DNA from: VRUE01 sp963712595
Lineage (GTDB): Bacteria > Actinomycetota > Thermoleophilia > Solirubrobacterales > 70-9
Direction: 5' to 3'
Length of the DNA stretch: 64,000 nucleotides
Assembly (NCBI GenBank): GCA_963712595.1
Contig: CAVQIM010000001.1
Span: 124,001 to 188,000, forward strand
Part shown: positions 1-7,851 of the stretch, in pieces
Layout of the letters: every line of letters begins with the position of its first letter
How positions within the stretch are numbered: the stretch's first letter is position 1
The notes under the pieces: model-generated
What the model was told of the DNA's origin: nothing
The model's input: the letters and a program-made list of their open reading frames with translations, nothing else
Database searches by the model: none
Position numbers and translations under genes: made by a program

Positions 1-602
1 GAGAGCTCGGGGTCCTCCTCGTGCAGGGCGATCGTGCCGCCGCAGAGGCGCTGGTACTGCAAGGCTCGGCGCAGCAGGCGGGCGCTTCGAATCGGCAGGC
101 CGTCGTCGCTGAAGCCGAGGGCGCCGGCCGCTCGCAGCGAGGCCATCTCGGTCAGCTCCTCCCCTTCCATTGCCCGCGTCACCGTGGCGAGAAAGCCGAC
201 CGGGACCGAGGCGGCGGCGCGGGCATCCTCGCGCAGCGCCTCGACATCGGCTGGCGTGGAGACGGTCGGGTCCGTGTTCGCCATCGCGACGATGCCGCAG
301 TAGCCGCCGGCCGCCGCGGATCGGGTTCCGGTCTCGATGTCCTCCTTGTGCTCCTGGCCGGGAGTGCGCAGGTGAACGTGGGGGTCGAAGAAGGCGGGAA
401 ACGCGTGCAGGCCGCGGGCCTCGATCTCCTCGAGGCCATCGCCGGAGGCCGTTCCCCCAGGGGCCAGCTCGGCGATCCGGCCATCGCGGATCACGACGTC
501 GTGCGGCCCGTCGATTCCGGCGATCGGATCGAGGACGGTCGCTCCGCGCAGGAGGAGGTCCGCGCTCTCCCCAGCGCGCATCTCGAGCTGGGCCGAGCTC
601 AC
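1..602 (-). CDS. pyrC: dihydroorotase, C-terminal part cut off by the window edge
   Basis: This is the third gene of the pyrimidine operon; only its first ~200 codons are in the window. Dihydroorotase closes carbamoyl-aspartate to dihydroorotate in de novo UMP synthesis in the cytoplasm. The translated N-terminus shows the amidohydrolase metal-binding signature DPHVHLRTPGQEHKEDIETG, with the H-x-H pair that binds zinc, followed by a stretch typical of class I PyrC. The GTG at 602 overlaps the pyrB TGA stop (GTGA), which argues for translational coupling; an in-frame ATG at 581 is the alternative start. Nothing in the visible part suggests a pseudo-dihydroorotase. The downstream half, with the remaining metal ligands, is not visible. 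Confidence 0.93.
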   Translation of the reverse strand, partial: MSSAQLEMRAGESADLLLRGATVLDPIAGIDGPHDVVIRDGRIAELAPGGTASGDGLEEIEARGLHAFPAFFDPHVHLRTPGQEHKEDIETGTRSAAAGGYCGIVAMANTDPTVSTPADVEALREDARAAASVPVGFLATVTRAMEGEELTEMASLRAAGALGFSDDGLPIRSARLLRRALQYQRLCGGTIALHEEDPEL

Positions 603-1561
603 GCCGGTTGCCCTATCGGCGTTGCGCGCTGCGCCCCGTCGCCCGCGACCGGCGCCGGCTCCTCGTCGCTCGCGGCCAATAGCTCATAGAGAATCGCCAT
701 TCGAACCACCAGGCCGGAGGCGACCTGCTCGGCGATCAGCGACTGCGGCGAGTCGATCACCTCGCCGGAGAGCTCGATGCCGCGGTTGATCGGGCCGGGG
801 TGCATCAAGAGCTGGCGAGGGTTGAGGCGGCGCGAGTCGATCTGGAAGTGCGCCGCGTACTCGCGCAGCGAAGGGACGAAGCTCTCGCGCATGCGCTCGC
901 GCTGAAGGCGCAGGGCGTAGACCACGTCTGCCTCACCGAGCTGCTCGAGCGAGTGGGTGACCTCGCACCCGAGTTGCTCGAGGCCGCGCGGGATCAGCGC
1001 CGGCGGGCCGCAGACCGTTACCTCGGCTCCCATCGCGGTGAAGGCGATCAGGTTCGAGCGAGCGACCCGGCTGTGCAGCACGTCGCCGACGATCCAGACC
1101 CGTTTCCCTTCGAGCGATCCGAGACGACGTCGCAGCGTGTAGACGTCGAGCAGCGCCTGGCTCGGGTGCTCGTGCTTGCCGTCGCCGGCGTTGACGACCG
1201 CCGCCTCGGTCCAATCGGCGACGAGCTGGGCCGCACCGGCGTAGGGGTGGCGCAGCACGATCGCCGCCGGTTCGTAGGCGGAGAGGGTGGCAACCGTGTC
1301 CTTCAGCGACTCGCCCTTGTCGACCGAGGAGCCGGCCGCCTTGACCGAGACGAGGTCGGCGGAAAGGCGCTTGGCTGCCAGCTCGAAGGAGCTGCTGGTC
1401 CGCGTGCTCGACTCGTAGAAGAGGGTGACGATGGTGCGTCCGCGCAGGGTCGGGACCTTCTTGATGTCGCGGCGGCCGACCTCGGCGAAGCTCTCGGCCC
1501 GCTCGAGGATCGCCTCGATCTCCGCTTTCGAGAGGTCGCTCATCGAGAGCAGGTGCTTCAC
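599..1561 (-). CDS. pyrB: aspartate carbamoyltransferase catalytic subunit
   Basis: This 320-residue protein joins carbamoyl phosphate and aspartate, the committed step of pyrimidine synthesis. It has the carbamoyl-phosphate loop FYESSTRTSSSFELA (about residues 48-62), the mobile loop with SSVDKGESLKD (about 79-88), HEHPSQALLD (about 130-139) and, near the C-terminus, HPGPINRGIEL. The length is normal for PyrB. The start is GTG at 1561, overlapping the pyrR stop, and its own stop overlaps pyrC. No pyrI regulatory-subunit gene is visible, as expected for PyrR-controlled operons. The last ~20 residues are an alanine/proline-rich tail with no recognised role. Confidence 0.96.
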   Translation of the reverse strand: MKHLLSMSDLSKAEIEAILERAESFAEVGRRDIKKVPTLRGRTIVTLFYESSTRTSSSFELAAKRLSADLVSVKAAGSSVDKGESLKDTVATLSAYEPAAIVLRHPYAGAAQLVADWTEAAVVNAGDGKHEHPSQALLDVYTLRRRLGSLEGKRVWIVGDVLHSRVARSNLIAFTAMGAEVTVCGPPALIPRGLEQLGCEVTHSLEQLGEADVVYALRLQRERMRESFVPSLREYAAHFQIDSRRLNPRQLLMHPGPINRGIELSGEVIDSPQSLIAEQVASGLVVRMAILYELLAASDEEPAPVAGDGAQRATPIGQPA

Positions 1562-2118
1562 GTCCCCACCCCCGCCGCTTGCGGCTCGGAGATCGTCACT
1601 TCATCCGACCCGTCCTGCTCCTCCAGCCGCACGTTGACCCGCTCCTCCCGCGCCGTCGGCAGGTTCTTCCCCACGTAGTCGGGCCTGATCGGCAGCTCCC
1701 GGTGGCCCCGGTCGCAGAGCACCGCGAGCTGGACGCGCTGGGGGCGACCGTAGTCGAAGAGCGCGTCGATGGCCGCGCGCACGGTACGACCGGTGAAGAG
1801 CACGTCGTCGACGAGGACGACCGTGCGATCGGCGAGGTCGAAGTCGATGTGCGAGGAGTGGACGACCGGCTGTGACCCCGGCGACTTCGCACCTACGTCA
1901 TCTCGGTAGAAGGAGATATCGAGGTCCCCGATCGGCGTTTCGGTTCCGGTCAGCTCATTGAGCAGCTCGCGGAGGCGCCGGGCCAGCAGTGCGCCGCGGG
2001 TATGGATCCCGACAATCGCCAAACCATCGGGGTCTGGGTTCTTCTCGGCGATCTCGTGAGCGATCCGCCGCAGCGTTCGCTCCAAATCGTCGCGCTCTAG
2101 CACGACCTTCTCAGGCAC
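1558..2118 (-). CDS. pyrR: bifunctional pyr operon regulator / uracil phosphoribosyltransferase
   Basis: A 186-residue type I phosphoribosyltransferase. The PRPP-binding loop VVLVDDVLFTGRTVRAA lies at about residues 100-116. SFYRDDV (about 69-75) and the C-terminal RPDYVGKNLPT stretch are characteristic of PyrR. Known PyrR proteins bind UMP/UTP and pyr mRNA and have weak uracil phosphoribosyltransferase activity. The GTG start at 2118 lies about 10 nt behind the AAGGAG ribosome binding site. That site forms the 3' strand of a PyrR-type RNA hairpin (2128-2161), so the gene probably represses its own operon. It is first in pyrR-pyrB-pyrC, with overlapping ends. Confidence 0.96.
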   Translation of the reverse strand: MPEKVVLERDDLERTLRRIAHEIAEKNPDPDGLAIVGIHTRGALLARRLRELLNELTGTETPIGDLDISFYRDDVGAKSPGSQPVVHSSHIDFDLADRTVVLVDDVLFTGRTVRAAIDALFDYGRPQRVQLAVLCDRGHRELPIRPDYVGKNLPTAREERVNVRLEEQDGSDEVTISEPQAAGVGT

Positions 2119-2127
2119 TCACACCAG

Positions 2128-2161
2128 CTCCTTCTAGGCCTCGCGGGACCGGGTTAAAGGA
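2128..2161 (-). promoter_or_regulatory. PyrR-binding RNA hairpin that hides the pyrR ribosome binding site
   Basis: Read on the minus strand, the leader runs CCTTTAACCCGGTCCCGCGA followed by GGCCTAGAAGGAG. This matches the known PyrR binding-loop pattern: a UUUAA bulge region, the apical GUCC-N-G-N-GAGGC motif, and a purine-rich GAAGG closing strand. TCCTTT pairs with GAAGGA, so the Shine-Dalgarno sequence AAGGAG is inside the lower stem. The arrangement fits translational repression by PyrR-UMP, as described for mycobacterial pyr leaders, and not terminator-based attenuation. No terminator follows it. Confidence 0.82.
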
Positions 2162-2191
2162 CGCTGGCAGCGTAGCAGCGCCAAGGGACCG

Positions 2192-3172
2192 TTACTCGGC
2201 AACCTCGGGCTCCGCCTCCTCGGCTCGGTCCCGCGCCCCATTCGGCACCAGCTTGGGTTCGCCCCGCTCCGGGAACGGGATCTCGATCAGGTCGAAGTCC
2301 TTGGGGGCGACGCTGGGCTCGAAGACCTCGCGGGCCTCGTCGAGGACCGTGCCTACGTGGTAGCGGGAGGAGATGTGGACCAGTGCGAGCATCTTCACGT
2401 GGGCCTCGCGGGCGACGGCGGCGGCTTGGCCGACGGTCGAGTGACCCGTGTCGGCGGCACGCTGAACCTCCTCCTCGGAGAAGCTGGCGTCATGGATGAG
2501 CAGGTCGGCATCTGCAGCGGCCGCAACGGTGGAGTGGCAGGGGGCGGTGTCGCCGGTGAGGGCGATCGTGCGTCCCGGCCGCGATTTGCCCATCACCTCG
2601 TCGGGGTGGACGGGGCCGGCGCTGCCCGGGACCTCCTCGCCACGCTGCAGAGCGGCAAAGGCCGGGCCTTCGGTGACCCCGAGCCGCTTGGCTGCCTCGG
2701 GGTCGAAGCGGCCGGGTCGCTCGTCCTCGATCAAGACGTAGCCGTTGGCGCGCACGCTGTGCTCGACCGCGAAGGCGCGCACCTCGGCGCCGTCGTGGCC
2801 GACGGACTCGCCGGGGTCGAGTTCGACCAGGTCGAGGCTGTAGGCGGTGCGACCGACGAGGCGACTCAGCGTCGCCTTGAAGAGGTCGCGCAGGCCGCGC
2901 GGGCCGTAGATGGTCAGCGGATCCTCGCGCGCGGTCAGGTCGTAGGTCTTGAGCAGCCCCGGCAGGCCGAGGATGTGGTCGGCGTGAAAGTGGGTGAGGT
3001 AGATCTCGTCGACCTGTGCCAGACCCAGCGAGCGCTGCAGCTGGCGCTGCGTCCCTTCGCCGCAATCGAACATCAACCGCTTGCCCCCTCGCGCCAGCAT
3101 CACGCTCGCGGTCGAGCGCCGCGCAGAGGGGACCGAGCCCCCGGTGCCGAGAAAGATTGCCGAGAGATCCAT
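2192..3172 (-). CDS. rnz: ribonuclease Z
   Basis: A 326-residue metallo-beta-lactamase-fold nuclease that trims 3' trailers from tRNA precursors. The start chosen at 3172 gives MDLSAIFLGTGGSVPSARRS, the usual RNase Z opening. A start at 3211 would add 13 residues. The zinc motif HFHADH is at about residues 61-66. Later motifs LTGDTAP, LLIHDASF and HSTVGQAA, plus the HISSRY box near the end, are all typical of the family. tRNA genes here seem not to encode CCA, so RNase Z processing would be needed. It ends 73 nt before pyrR on the same strand, and its start lies 61 nt from the divergent tRNA-Arg gene. Confidence 0.94.
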   Translation of the reverse strand: MDLSAIFLGTGGSVPSARRSTASVMLARGGKRLMFDCGEGTQRQLQRSLGLAQVDEIYLTHFHADHILGLPGLLKTYDLTAREDPLTIYGPRGLRDLFKATLSRLVGRTAYSLDLVELDPGESVGHDGAEVRAFAVEHSVRANGYVLIEDERPGRFDPEAAKRLGVTEGPAFAALQRGEEVPGSAGPVHPDEVMGKSRPGRTIALTGDTAPCHSTVAAAADADLLIHDASFSEEEVQRAADTGHSTVGQAAAVAREAHVKMLALVHISSRYHVGTVLDEAREVFEPSVAPKDFDLIEIPFPERGEPKLVPNGARDRAEEAEPEVAE

Positions 3173-3233
3173 GCGAGCTTGCGAGCCTACGCGACGCGAC
3201 GCCTCAGCCACCCAAAGCTAGACTGGCCCCTGA

Positions 3234-3307
3234 GCGCCCGTAGCTCAGCTGGATAGAGCGTTCGCCTCCGGAGCGAAAGGTCACAGGTTCGAATCCTGTC
3301 GGGCGCG
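3234..3307 (+). tRNA. tRNA-Arg (CCG anticodon)
   Basis: A complete cloverleaf can be drawn. The acceptor stem is GCGCCCG with CGGGCGC (3234-3240 and 3300-3306), with discriminator G3307. The D arm is GCTC..GAGC. The anticodon stem TTCGC/GCGAA encloses loop CTCCGGA, giving anticodon CCG. The T arm ACAGG-TTCGAAT-CCTGT is standard. No CCA is encoded. It reads CGG arginine codons, which are common in such GC-rich genomes. The neighbouring hydrolase gene converges on it; no integrase or attachment repeat was seen next to it. Confidence 0.96.
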
Positions 3308-3323
3308 TTTCGGCGCGCCCGGA

Positions 3324-4244
3324 TCAGTCCGTCTTGAGTCGCGCCAGCCACTCGTCGCGGTCGAAGCTTGCCGGCTCGGTCTGTTCGAGGAAGCGTTCGA
3401 GCACGGTGACGAAGCGGAGCGGCTGCTCGACCTGGGGCAGGTGACCGGCGTCCTCGAAGATCTCGAGCTGACTGCCGGCGAGCATGCGATGGGCTTCTTC
3501 GCCGTGCCGGGCGGGGATGATCGGATCGCGGGCGCCCCAGACGATCAGCAGGGGAACCTCCTCGGCCAGGTAGAGGCGGTCGGAGGCCGAGACCCGCTGG
3601 CCTCTCGTGCCAACTACCGAGCGCAGCGTCGCCAGAAACGCCTTGCGGCGCTGCGGCTCGGCAAGCGCCGCGTAGCCGCGCGCCACCTCGCCCAGATCGG
3701 GACCGGGCCTCATCCCAACCGCTGCCATGCCGCGGCCGATGGCGTTGCCGGCTTTCTCGCCCATGCTCGCCGTCGCCGCGATGAAGAGGTCGGCACCGGG
3801 GAGCGCTGCCGCCCGCAACACTGGACTGACCTCGGGCCCGAGGCCGCCGCTGGAGACCAGGACCAGGCGCTCGACCATCTCCGGGAATTGGTAGGCGAAC
3901 TGCATCGCGATCCCGCCACCGAGCGAGTGGCCAACCAGAGTGGCGCGCTCGTGGCCGAGCGAGAGCAGGAGGTCGCGCAGGCCGGTGGCGAGATTGCCCA
4001 GCGAGTAGTCGCCGGGGCCTCCCCCCGACATGCCATGGCCGGGCAGGTCCGGGGCGATGACGGTGTGGCGAGCCGCGAGGGGATCGAGCACGTCCCGCCA
4101 GTGCTCAGAGCTGACGGCTATGCCGTGAATCATCAGCAGCACTGATCCCTCGCCGCCACCCAGATAGCTGATCTCGCGGCCGTGCAGTTCCGCTGTCTTG
4201 AAGCTCACCTCCGCCTGCTCGGGCGACTTCAGGGGATCGGTCAC
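3324..4244 (-). CDS. alpha/beta hydrolase
   Basis: A 306-residue alpha/beta hydrolase. The nucleophile elbow GHSLGGG puts the serine at about residue 107. An oxyanion-region HGIAVSSEHW lies near residue 40. The acid is in VWGARDPIIPA and the catalytic histidine in EDAGHLPQVEQP near the C-terminus. Overall it resembles the haloperoxidase/epoxide-hydrolase-like branch, but substrate cannot be told from sequence. The start is taken as GTG at 4244 because the reading frame upstream has no family similarity and would run into the divergent gene at 4319. No operon partner is visible. Confidence 0.85.
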   Translation of the reverse strand: MTDPLKSPEQAEVSFKTAELHGREISYLGGGEGSVLLMIHGIAVSSEHWRDVLDPLAARHTVIAPDLPGHGMSGGGPGDYSLGNLATGLRDLLLSLGHERATLVGHSLGGGIAMQFAYQFPEMVERLVLVSSGGLGPEVSPVLRAAALPGADLFIAATASMGEKAGNAIGRGMAAVGMRPGPDLGEVARGYAALAEPQRRKAFLATLRSVVGTRGQRVSASDRLYLAEEVPLLIVWGARDPIIPARHGEEAHRMLAGSQLEIFEDAGHLPQVEQPLRFVTVLERFLEQTEPASFDRDEWLARLKTD

Positions 4245-4318
4245 GCACGTACGGTAGCTCGGCACCCGGGCGACGGATGCCGGCGAATCCGCTGCCGCTT
4301 CCAATACTGTCGCGGCCG

Positions 4319-5029
4319 ATGGCTGACGAGAGGCAGATTCGCCCGCCCCGCGGGGCGCTCGTCGTGATCGCAATCGGCCTCCTCGCAACCGTGGCGGCGG
4401 CGGTGCTCAGCACCGACAAGCCGATCGGGGCGGCGACGCTGGAATGGATCGAAGAAGCGCCGATGACCAGCTCGAGGCCGGTCGCGATTCCCGGCGGTGG
4501 GCAGATGGGGCTGACGAAGGCGGAAATTCGCTCGACCGAACCCAACGTCAGCGACTACACGCTCTTTCGGGTCTCGGCGGTGCTGACGATCGATGCCGGC
4601 TCGGCGGTCGGACAGGGACGGCTGAGCTGTGCGGTCGATGTGCCCCGGCGGACGCTGATCGCCCAGACCCACAAGGGCCGCGCCGCCTACCCGCGCTCCA
4701 GCGAAGACCTGTTCGAACAGGACACGCCGGAAACCTCCCTGGTCGAGTTCAGCTCGCACAGCACCGACCTCGCCTCGGTCGAGGTCAGCGACGTCTTCGG
4801 CGAGCGCTACACAACCGAGAGAGGCATCGTCGTCGAGTGGGCGCCCTACCGGGAAGGTCAGCAGGTCTGGAAACTGGGACTGCCGAGCGGTCGGCCGAAA
4901 GGCGACCTGAAGCTTCCCTTCGTCTCGATCTGGCGCACTACCGCGAAGCCAGCGGCCCGCATGTCCTGCACGATCGAGACCGCCGCCGGCTCGGCCACCG
5001 TCCGCACGGCCGGCTCGCTGCCCGGCTAG
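4319..5029 (+). CDS. membrane-anchored protein of unknown function
   Basis: I do not recognise this family. The protein (236 residues from the ATG at 4319; an in-frame ATG at 4277 would give 250) has one strongly hydrophobic segment, GALVVIAIGLLATVAAAVL, near the N-terminus. A polar, beta-rich extracytoplasmic part with two cysteines far apart follows. It is probably a type II membrane protein or uncleaved secreted protein. It is divergent from the hydrolase gene and convergent with the SRAP gene; its TAG stop lies inside the left arm of a 21-bp inverted repeat. Neither candidate start has a convincing ribosome binding site. Confidence 0.6.
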   Translation: MADERQIRPPRGALVVIAIGLLATVAAAVLSTDKPIGAATLEWIEEAPMTSSRPVAIPGGGQMGLTKAEIRSTEPNVSDYTLFRVSAVLTIDAGSAVGQGRLSCAVDVPRRTLIAQTHKGRAAYPRSSEDLFEQDTPETSLVEFSSHSTDLASVEVSDVFGERYTTERGIVVEWAPYREGQQVWKLGLPSGRPKGDLKLPFVSIWRTTAKPAARMSCTIETAAGSATVRTAGSLPG

Positions 5030-5253
5030 GAGGGATTGGCGAAACGGGTTCGCGGGCCGGCGAGCGCCAGGCCAAGCGACACACGCATCCGACATTCACC
5101 CCACCCCAGTGTGGTCAATGTCGGATGCGCCGTCCGAGCGGCCCGCTCGGTGCACCTCTCGCAGAGAGTCCTCTAACCCGGATCGACGAGGACGCCGTAT
5201 CGCGCAGCGCCGCCGCCGCTGGACGCGTGCGGGTTTCGCCAATCCCTCCTAGC
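5025..5253. repeat. 229-bp multi-hairpin element bounded by a 21-bp perfect inverted repeat
   Basis: The left arm GCTAGGAGGGATTGGCGAAA+C (5025-5045) is exactly complementary to 5233-5253. Both arms contain the stop codons of the two convergent genes. Inside are further hairpins. One has 13-bp arms at 5084-5096/5117-5129 whose pairing continues with two mismatches to a 4-nt loop. Another is CCGAGCGG-C-CCGCTCGG (5134-5150). CTCTC/GAGAG (5156-5168) and GTCCTC/GAGGAC lie just beyond. It has no coding potential that I can support and no T-tract. It could be a two-way termination structure, a miniature inverted-repeat element, or a structured RNA. Confidence 0.75.
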
Positions 5254-6050
5254 TAGGGAGCAACGAGCAGCTCGGGGCCTTCCTCGCTGCCTTTGCCGAC
5301 CTTGTTCAGCTTCGGGTTGGCGGGGGCGCTGTCCATCCGCGACGCGGACAGCGGCGCGCACATCGCCACAGCGTCCTCGACGGAGAGATCGGGGCGCAGC
5401 CAGGCTGCCTCTGCCTCGGCATCGGGCAGGATCGCAGGCATCCGGTCGTGCACCGGAGAGACCACCTCGTTCGGGGTCGTGGTGACGATCGTGCAGCTGT
5501 AGAGCCAGCCGTCGTCGAAGCCGCGGTCCTCCTCGTCCTCCCACTCCTTGCGGGTGCAGATGCCGGCGAAGGCGAAGGTCTCGCCGCCGTCGACGGTGAA
5601 GCGCCAGGGTTGGCGCGGCTGCTTGGGATCCTCCGCCTTCATCCACTCGTAGAAGCCGTCGGCGACGATCAGGCAGCGGTGGCGGAACTTGCCGACCAGC
5701 GGCGAGTAGGCGCGGCTCGAGGTGAGGTTCTCGGCCTTGGCGTTGATCATCCGGTAGCCGACCTTGAGGTCCTTTGCCCAGCGCGGGACCAGCCCCCAGC
5801 GCATCAGCCGCGCCTCGCGCTCGCCCCGCGCCGCCTCGTCAGGGTCGGGAGAAGCGCGCACGGTCAGCACCTCCTGGGTCGGCGCGACGTTGAAGCGCCC
5901 CAGCGCCGATTCGACCTTCTTCACCCGCTCCGCCTTCGGTGGAGGCGCCTCGCCGGCCGAGTTCCGCTCCAGCGCCTTCTCCAGCTCGACCTGGAACTGA
6001 TCGGCGATCTTCTTCGTGTCCTTGGCCGTGACCGTGAAGCGCCCGCACAT
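5253..6050 (-). CDS. SRAP domain protein (HMCES/YedK-type abasic-site sensor)
   Basis: A 265-residue SRAP protein. After removal of Met1 the catalytic Cys2 of MCGRF would be N-terminal, which fixes the start at 6050. Known SRAP proteins form a thiazolidine crosslink with abasic sites in single-stranded DNA. Conserved motifs follow: FNVAPTQ, MRWGLVPRWAKD, MINAKAENL, CLIVADGFYEW (active-site Glu) and SPVHDRMPAIL (active-site His). The family length is usual. The TAG stop lies at the right arm of the 21-bp inverted repeat. The gene starts 2 bases after the rfbG-like gene ends, so the two may be co-transcribed though functionally unrelated. Confidence 0.92.
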   Translation of the reverse strand: MCGRFTVTAKDTKKIADQFQVELEKALERNSAGEAPPPKAERVKKVESALGRFNVAPTQEVLTVRASPDPDEAARGEREARLMRWGLVPRWAKDLKVGYRMINAKAENLTSSRAYSPLVGKFRHRCLIVADGFYEWMKAEDPKQPRQPWRFTVDGGETFAFAGICTRKEWEDEEDRGFDDGWLYSCTIVTTTPNEVVSPVHDRMPAILPDAEAEAAWLRPDLSVEDAVAMCAPLSASRMDSAPANPKLNKVGKGSEEGPELLVAP

Positions 6051-6052
6051 GA

Positions 6053-7048
6053 CTAGGTGGCCAGTCTTGCAGGGCGGGCATCCGGATGGGCGCGGTACCA
6101 CTCCAGCGTGCCGGCCAGTCCCTCGGCGAGCTCCACCCCGGGGCGCCAACCGGTGAGCGCGCGCAGCTTGCGCGAGTCGACGTACTGGCGGTCGATCTCC
6201 CCGTCGGGCGTGCCCGCGCCGAGGTATTCGGGCTCGATCCCGGTTCCCGCCGCTGCCGCGATCAGGTCGACGACCTCGCGCACCGAGTGCGGTCGCTCGC
6301 CGCCTGCGTTGAAGGCCTCCCCCTTCCCCCGGCCCCCGTCGAGCGCCGCGGCGATCGAGAGGTAGGCCGAGACGGCGTCGTCGACGTGGAGGAAGTCGCG
6401 CTCGGGGCTGCCGTCGGAGCGGATCGCCGGAGCGCGGCCGTCGATGACGGCAACGGCAGTCTCCGGGATCAGCCGCGAGAAGTTGAGGTCGCCGCCGCCG
6501 TAGACGTTGGCGAAGCGGGTGACGGCGAGCGGCACGTCGTAGGCGTGGGCGTAGCTGCGGGCAATGATGTCGGCGGCGGCCTTGCTGGCGTCGTATGGGT
6601 AGGCGGCGCGCAGGGGGAAGTCCTCGCGGTAGGGCAGCTCGGGGCTGGCGCCGTAGGCCTTGTCGGAGGAGGCGAAGACGACGCGCTCAACGGCATGGGT
6701 GCGACAGGCCTCGAAGACGTTCCAGGCGCCTCGGACGTTGACCTCGAGCGTCTCGACCGGGGAATCGCGGGCGACGCCGACGATCGTCTGCGCCGCCAGG
6801 TGAAAGACCGAATCGCAGCCGGCCACGGCGGCGTCGACGCCTTCCGCGTCACGGAGGTCGGCCTCGGCCAGCTCGACCTGGTCGCGTATGCCGAGCAGAT
6901 CGAGGGCCGAGCTGCGTGGCCCACCGACATCGGCGGTTCGGGGGTCCGGCCGGTCGAGGATGCGCACGGCGACCCCTCGCTCGAGCAGGGCGGTTGCCAG
7001 GTGCGAGGCGACGAAGCCGTGGGCCCCTGTAACAAGCGCTCGCTTCAC
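6053..7048 (-). CDS. rfbG: NAD-dependent sugar-nucleotide dehydratase, CDP-glucose 4,6-dehydratase-like
   Basis: A 331-residue extended short-chain dehydrogenase. The N-terminal nucleotide loop is VTGAHGFVASHLA. The catalytic Tyr-Lys pair sits in YPYDASKAAAD, preceded by FASSDKAYG, where the SDK element is characteristic of CDP-glucose 4,6-dehydratases. The later VYGGGDLNFSRLIPE fits that subfamily. The GTG start at 7048 overlaps the stop of the cytidylyltransferase gene, which supports a shared CDP-sugar pathway: CDP-glucose to CDP-4-keto-6-deoxyglucose. No rfbH-type dehydrase is visible nearby, so the end product is unknown. A dTDP- or UDP-sugar epimerase function is the alternative. Confidence 0.75.
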   Translation of the reverse strand: MKRALVTGAHGFVASHLATALLERGVAVRILDRPDPRTADVGGPRSSALDLLGIRDQVELAEADLRDAEGVDAAVAGCDSVFHLAAQTIVGVARDSPVETLEVNVRGAWNVFEACRTHAVERVVFASSDKAYGASPELPYREDFPLRAAYPYDASKAAADIIARSYAHAYDVPLAVTRFANVYGGGDLNFSRLIPETAVAVIDGRAPAIRSDGSPERDFLHVDDAVSAYLSIAAALDGGRGKGEAFNAGGERPHSVREVVDLIAAAAGTGIEPEYLGAGTPDGEIDRQYVDSRKLRALTGWRPGVELAEGLAGTLEWYRAHPDARPARLAT

Positions 7049-7851
7049 CGTGCCGCGGCGCTCGTCTCTGTCCAGGTGGTCCAAGGTGGCTCTCCTCCGG
7101 CCCAGAGATCGTTGAGCACGACCGCGTCCTTGTAGGTGTCCATGCAGTCCCAGAAGCCCTCGTGGCGGAAGGCGCGGAGTTGATCGTCCGCCGCCAGGCG
7201 CTCGAGTGGCTCTCGCTCGAGCACGCTGTCCGCGCCGATGCGATCGAGGGCGGCGGGCTCGAAACAGAAGAAGCCGCCGTTGATCCAGTGCTCGCTGCGG
7301 GGCTTCTCGACGAAGCCCTCGACCCGGTTTTCGGGACCAAGCTCGGCGATCCCCCACTGCAGCTGCGGCTGCACGACCGTGACCGTGGCGAGCTTCCCGT
7401 GCGAGCCGTGGAAGCCGAGCAGCGCGCCGAGGTCGACGTCGGCGACGCCGTCGGCATAGGTAACGCAAAAGGGTCCGTCGGCGAACCGCTCACCGAGTCG
7501 CGCGATCCGCCCGCCCGTCGGCGTGTCGAGCCCGGTGTCGACGCACTCGACCTCGATCGCTCCAGGCCAGCTCTCAGCGCCGACGAAATCCTCGACCATC
7601 TCTCCCAGGTAGCCGGTGGCGAGCAGGAAGCGCTCGAAGCCCTGCGCCGCGTAGATGCCGATCACGTGCCAGAGGATCGGCCGGCCGCCGATCTCGACCA
7701 GCGCCTTCGGCACCGACTCGGTTTTCTCACGCAGCCTGGTCCCGCGCCCGCCACAGAGAATGACGACGGTTGGCGGCTCAGAGACGATCCCGGCAGGGGT
7801 GGAACGTCTTGTACTTTTTCGCGGCCGCTCGCTCGCGGCGCCAGCCATCAC
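7045..7851 (-). CDS. rfbF: glucose-1-phosphate cytidylyltransferase
   Basis: A nucleotidyltransferase of about 268 residues making CDP-glucose from CTP and glucose-1-phosphate. The signature VVILCGGRGTRLREKTES is followed by VPKALVEIGGRPILWHVI, as in RfbF. Other motifs are FCVTYADGVADVDL and the C-terminal GFWDCMDTYKD. The only usable starts are ATG at 7851 or 7848, after a GAGGA site. The conserved protein begins ~23 residues later, so the N-terminus looks foreign. This extra stretch and the start region lie within the inverted-repeat structure at 7781-7895. It is coupled to the downstream dehydratase by a GTGA overlap. Confidence 0.88.
   Translation of the reverse strand: MMAGAASERPRKSTRRSTPAGIVSEPPTVVILCGGRGTRLREKTESVPKALVEIGGRPILWHVIGIYAAQGFERFLLATGYLGEMVEDFVGAESWPGAIEVECVDTGLDTPTGGRIARLGERFADGPFCVTYADGVADVDLGALLGFHGSHGKLATVTVVQPQLQWGIAELGPENRVEGFVEKPRSEHWINGGFFCFEPAALDRIGADSVLEREPLERLAADDQLRAFRHEGFWDCMDTYKDAVVLNDLWAGGEPPWTTWTETSAAAR

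Noticed and set aside
3234..3307. tRNA-Arg as an integration site of a mobile island
   Set aside because: No integrase gene, no duplicate of the tRNA 3' end and no change in gene type were seen around it.
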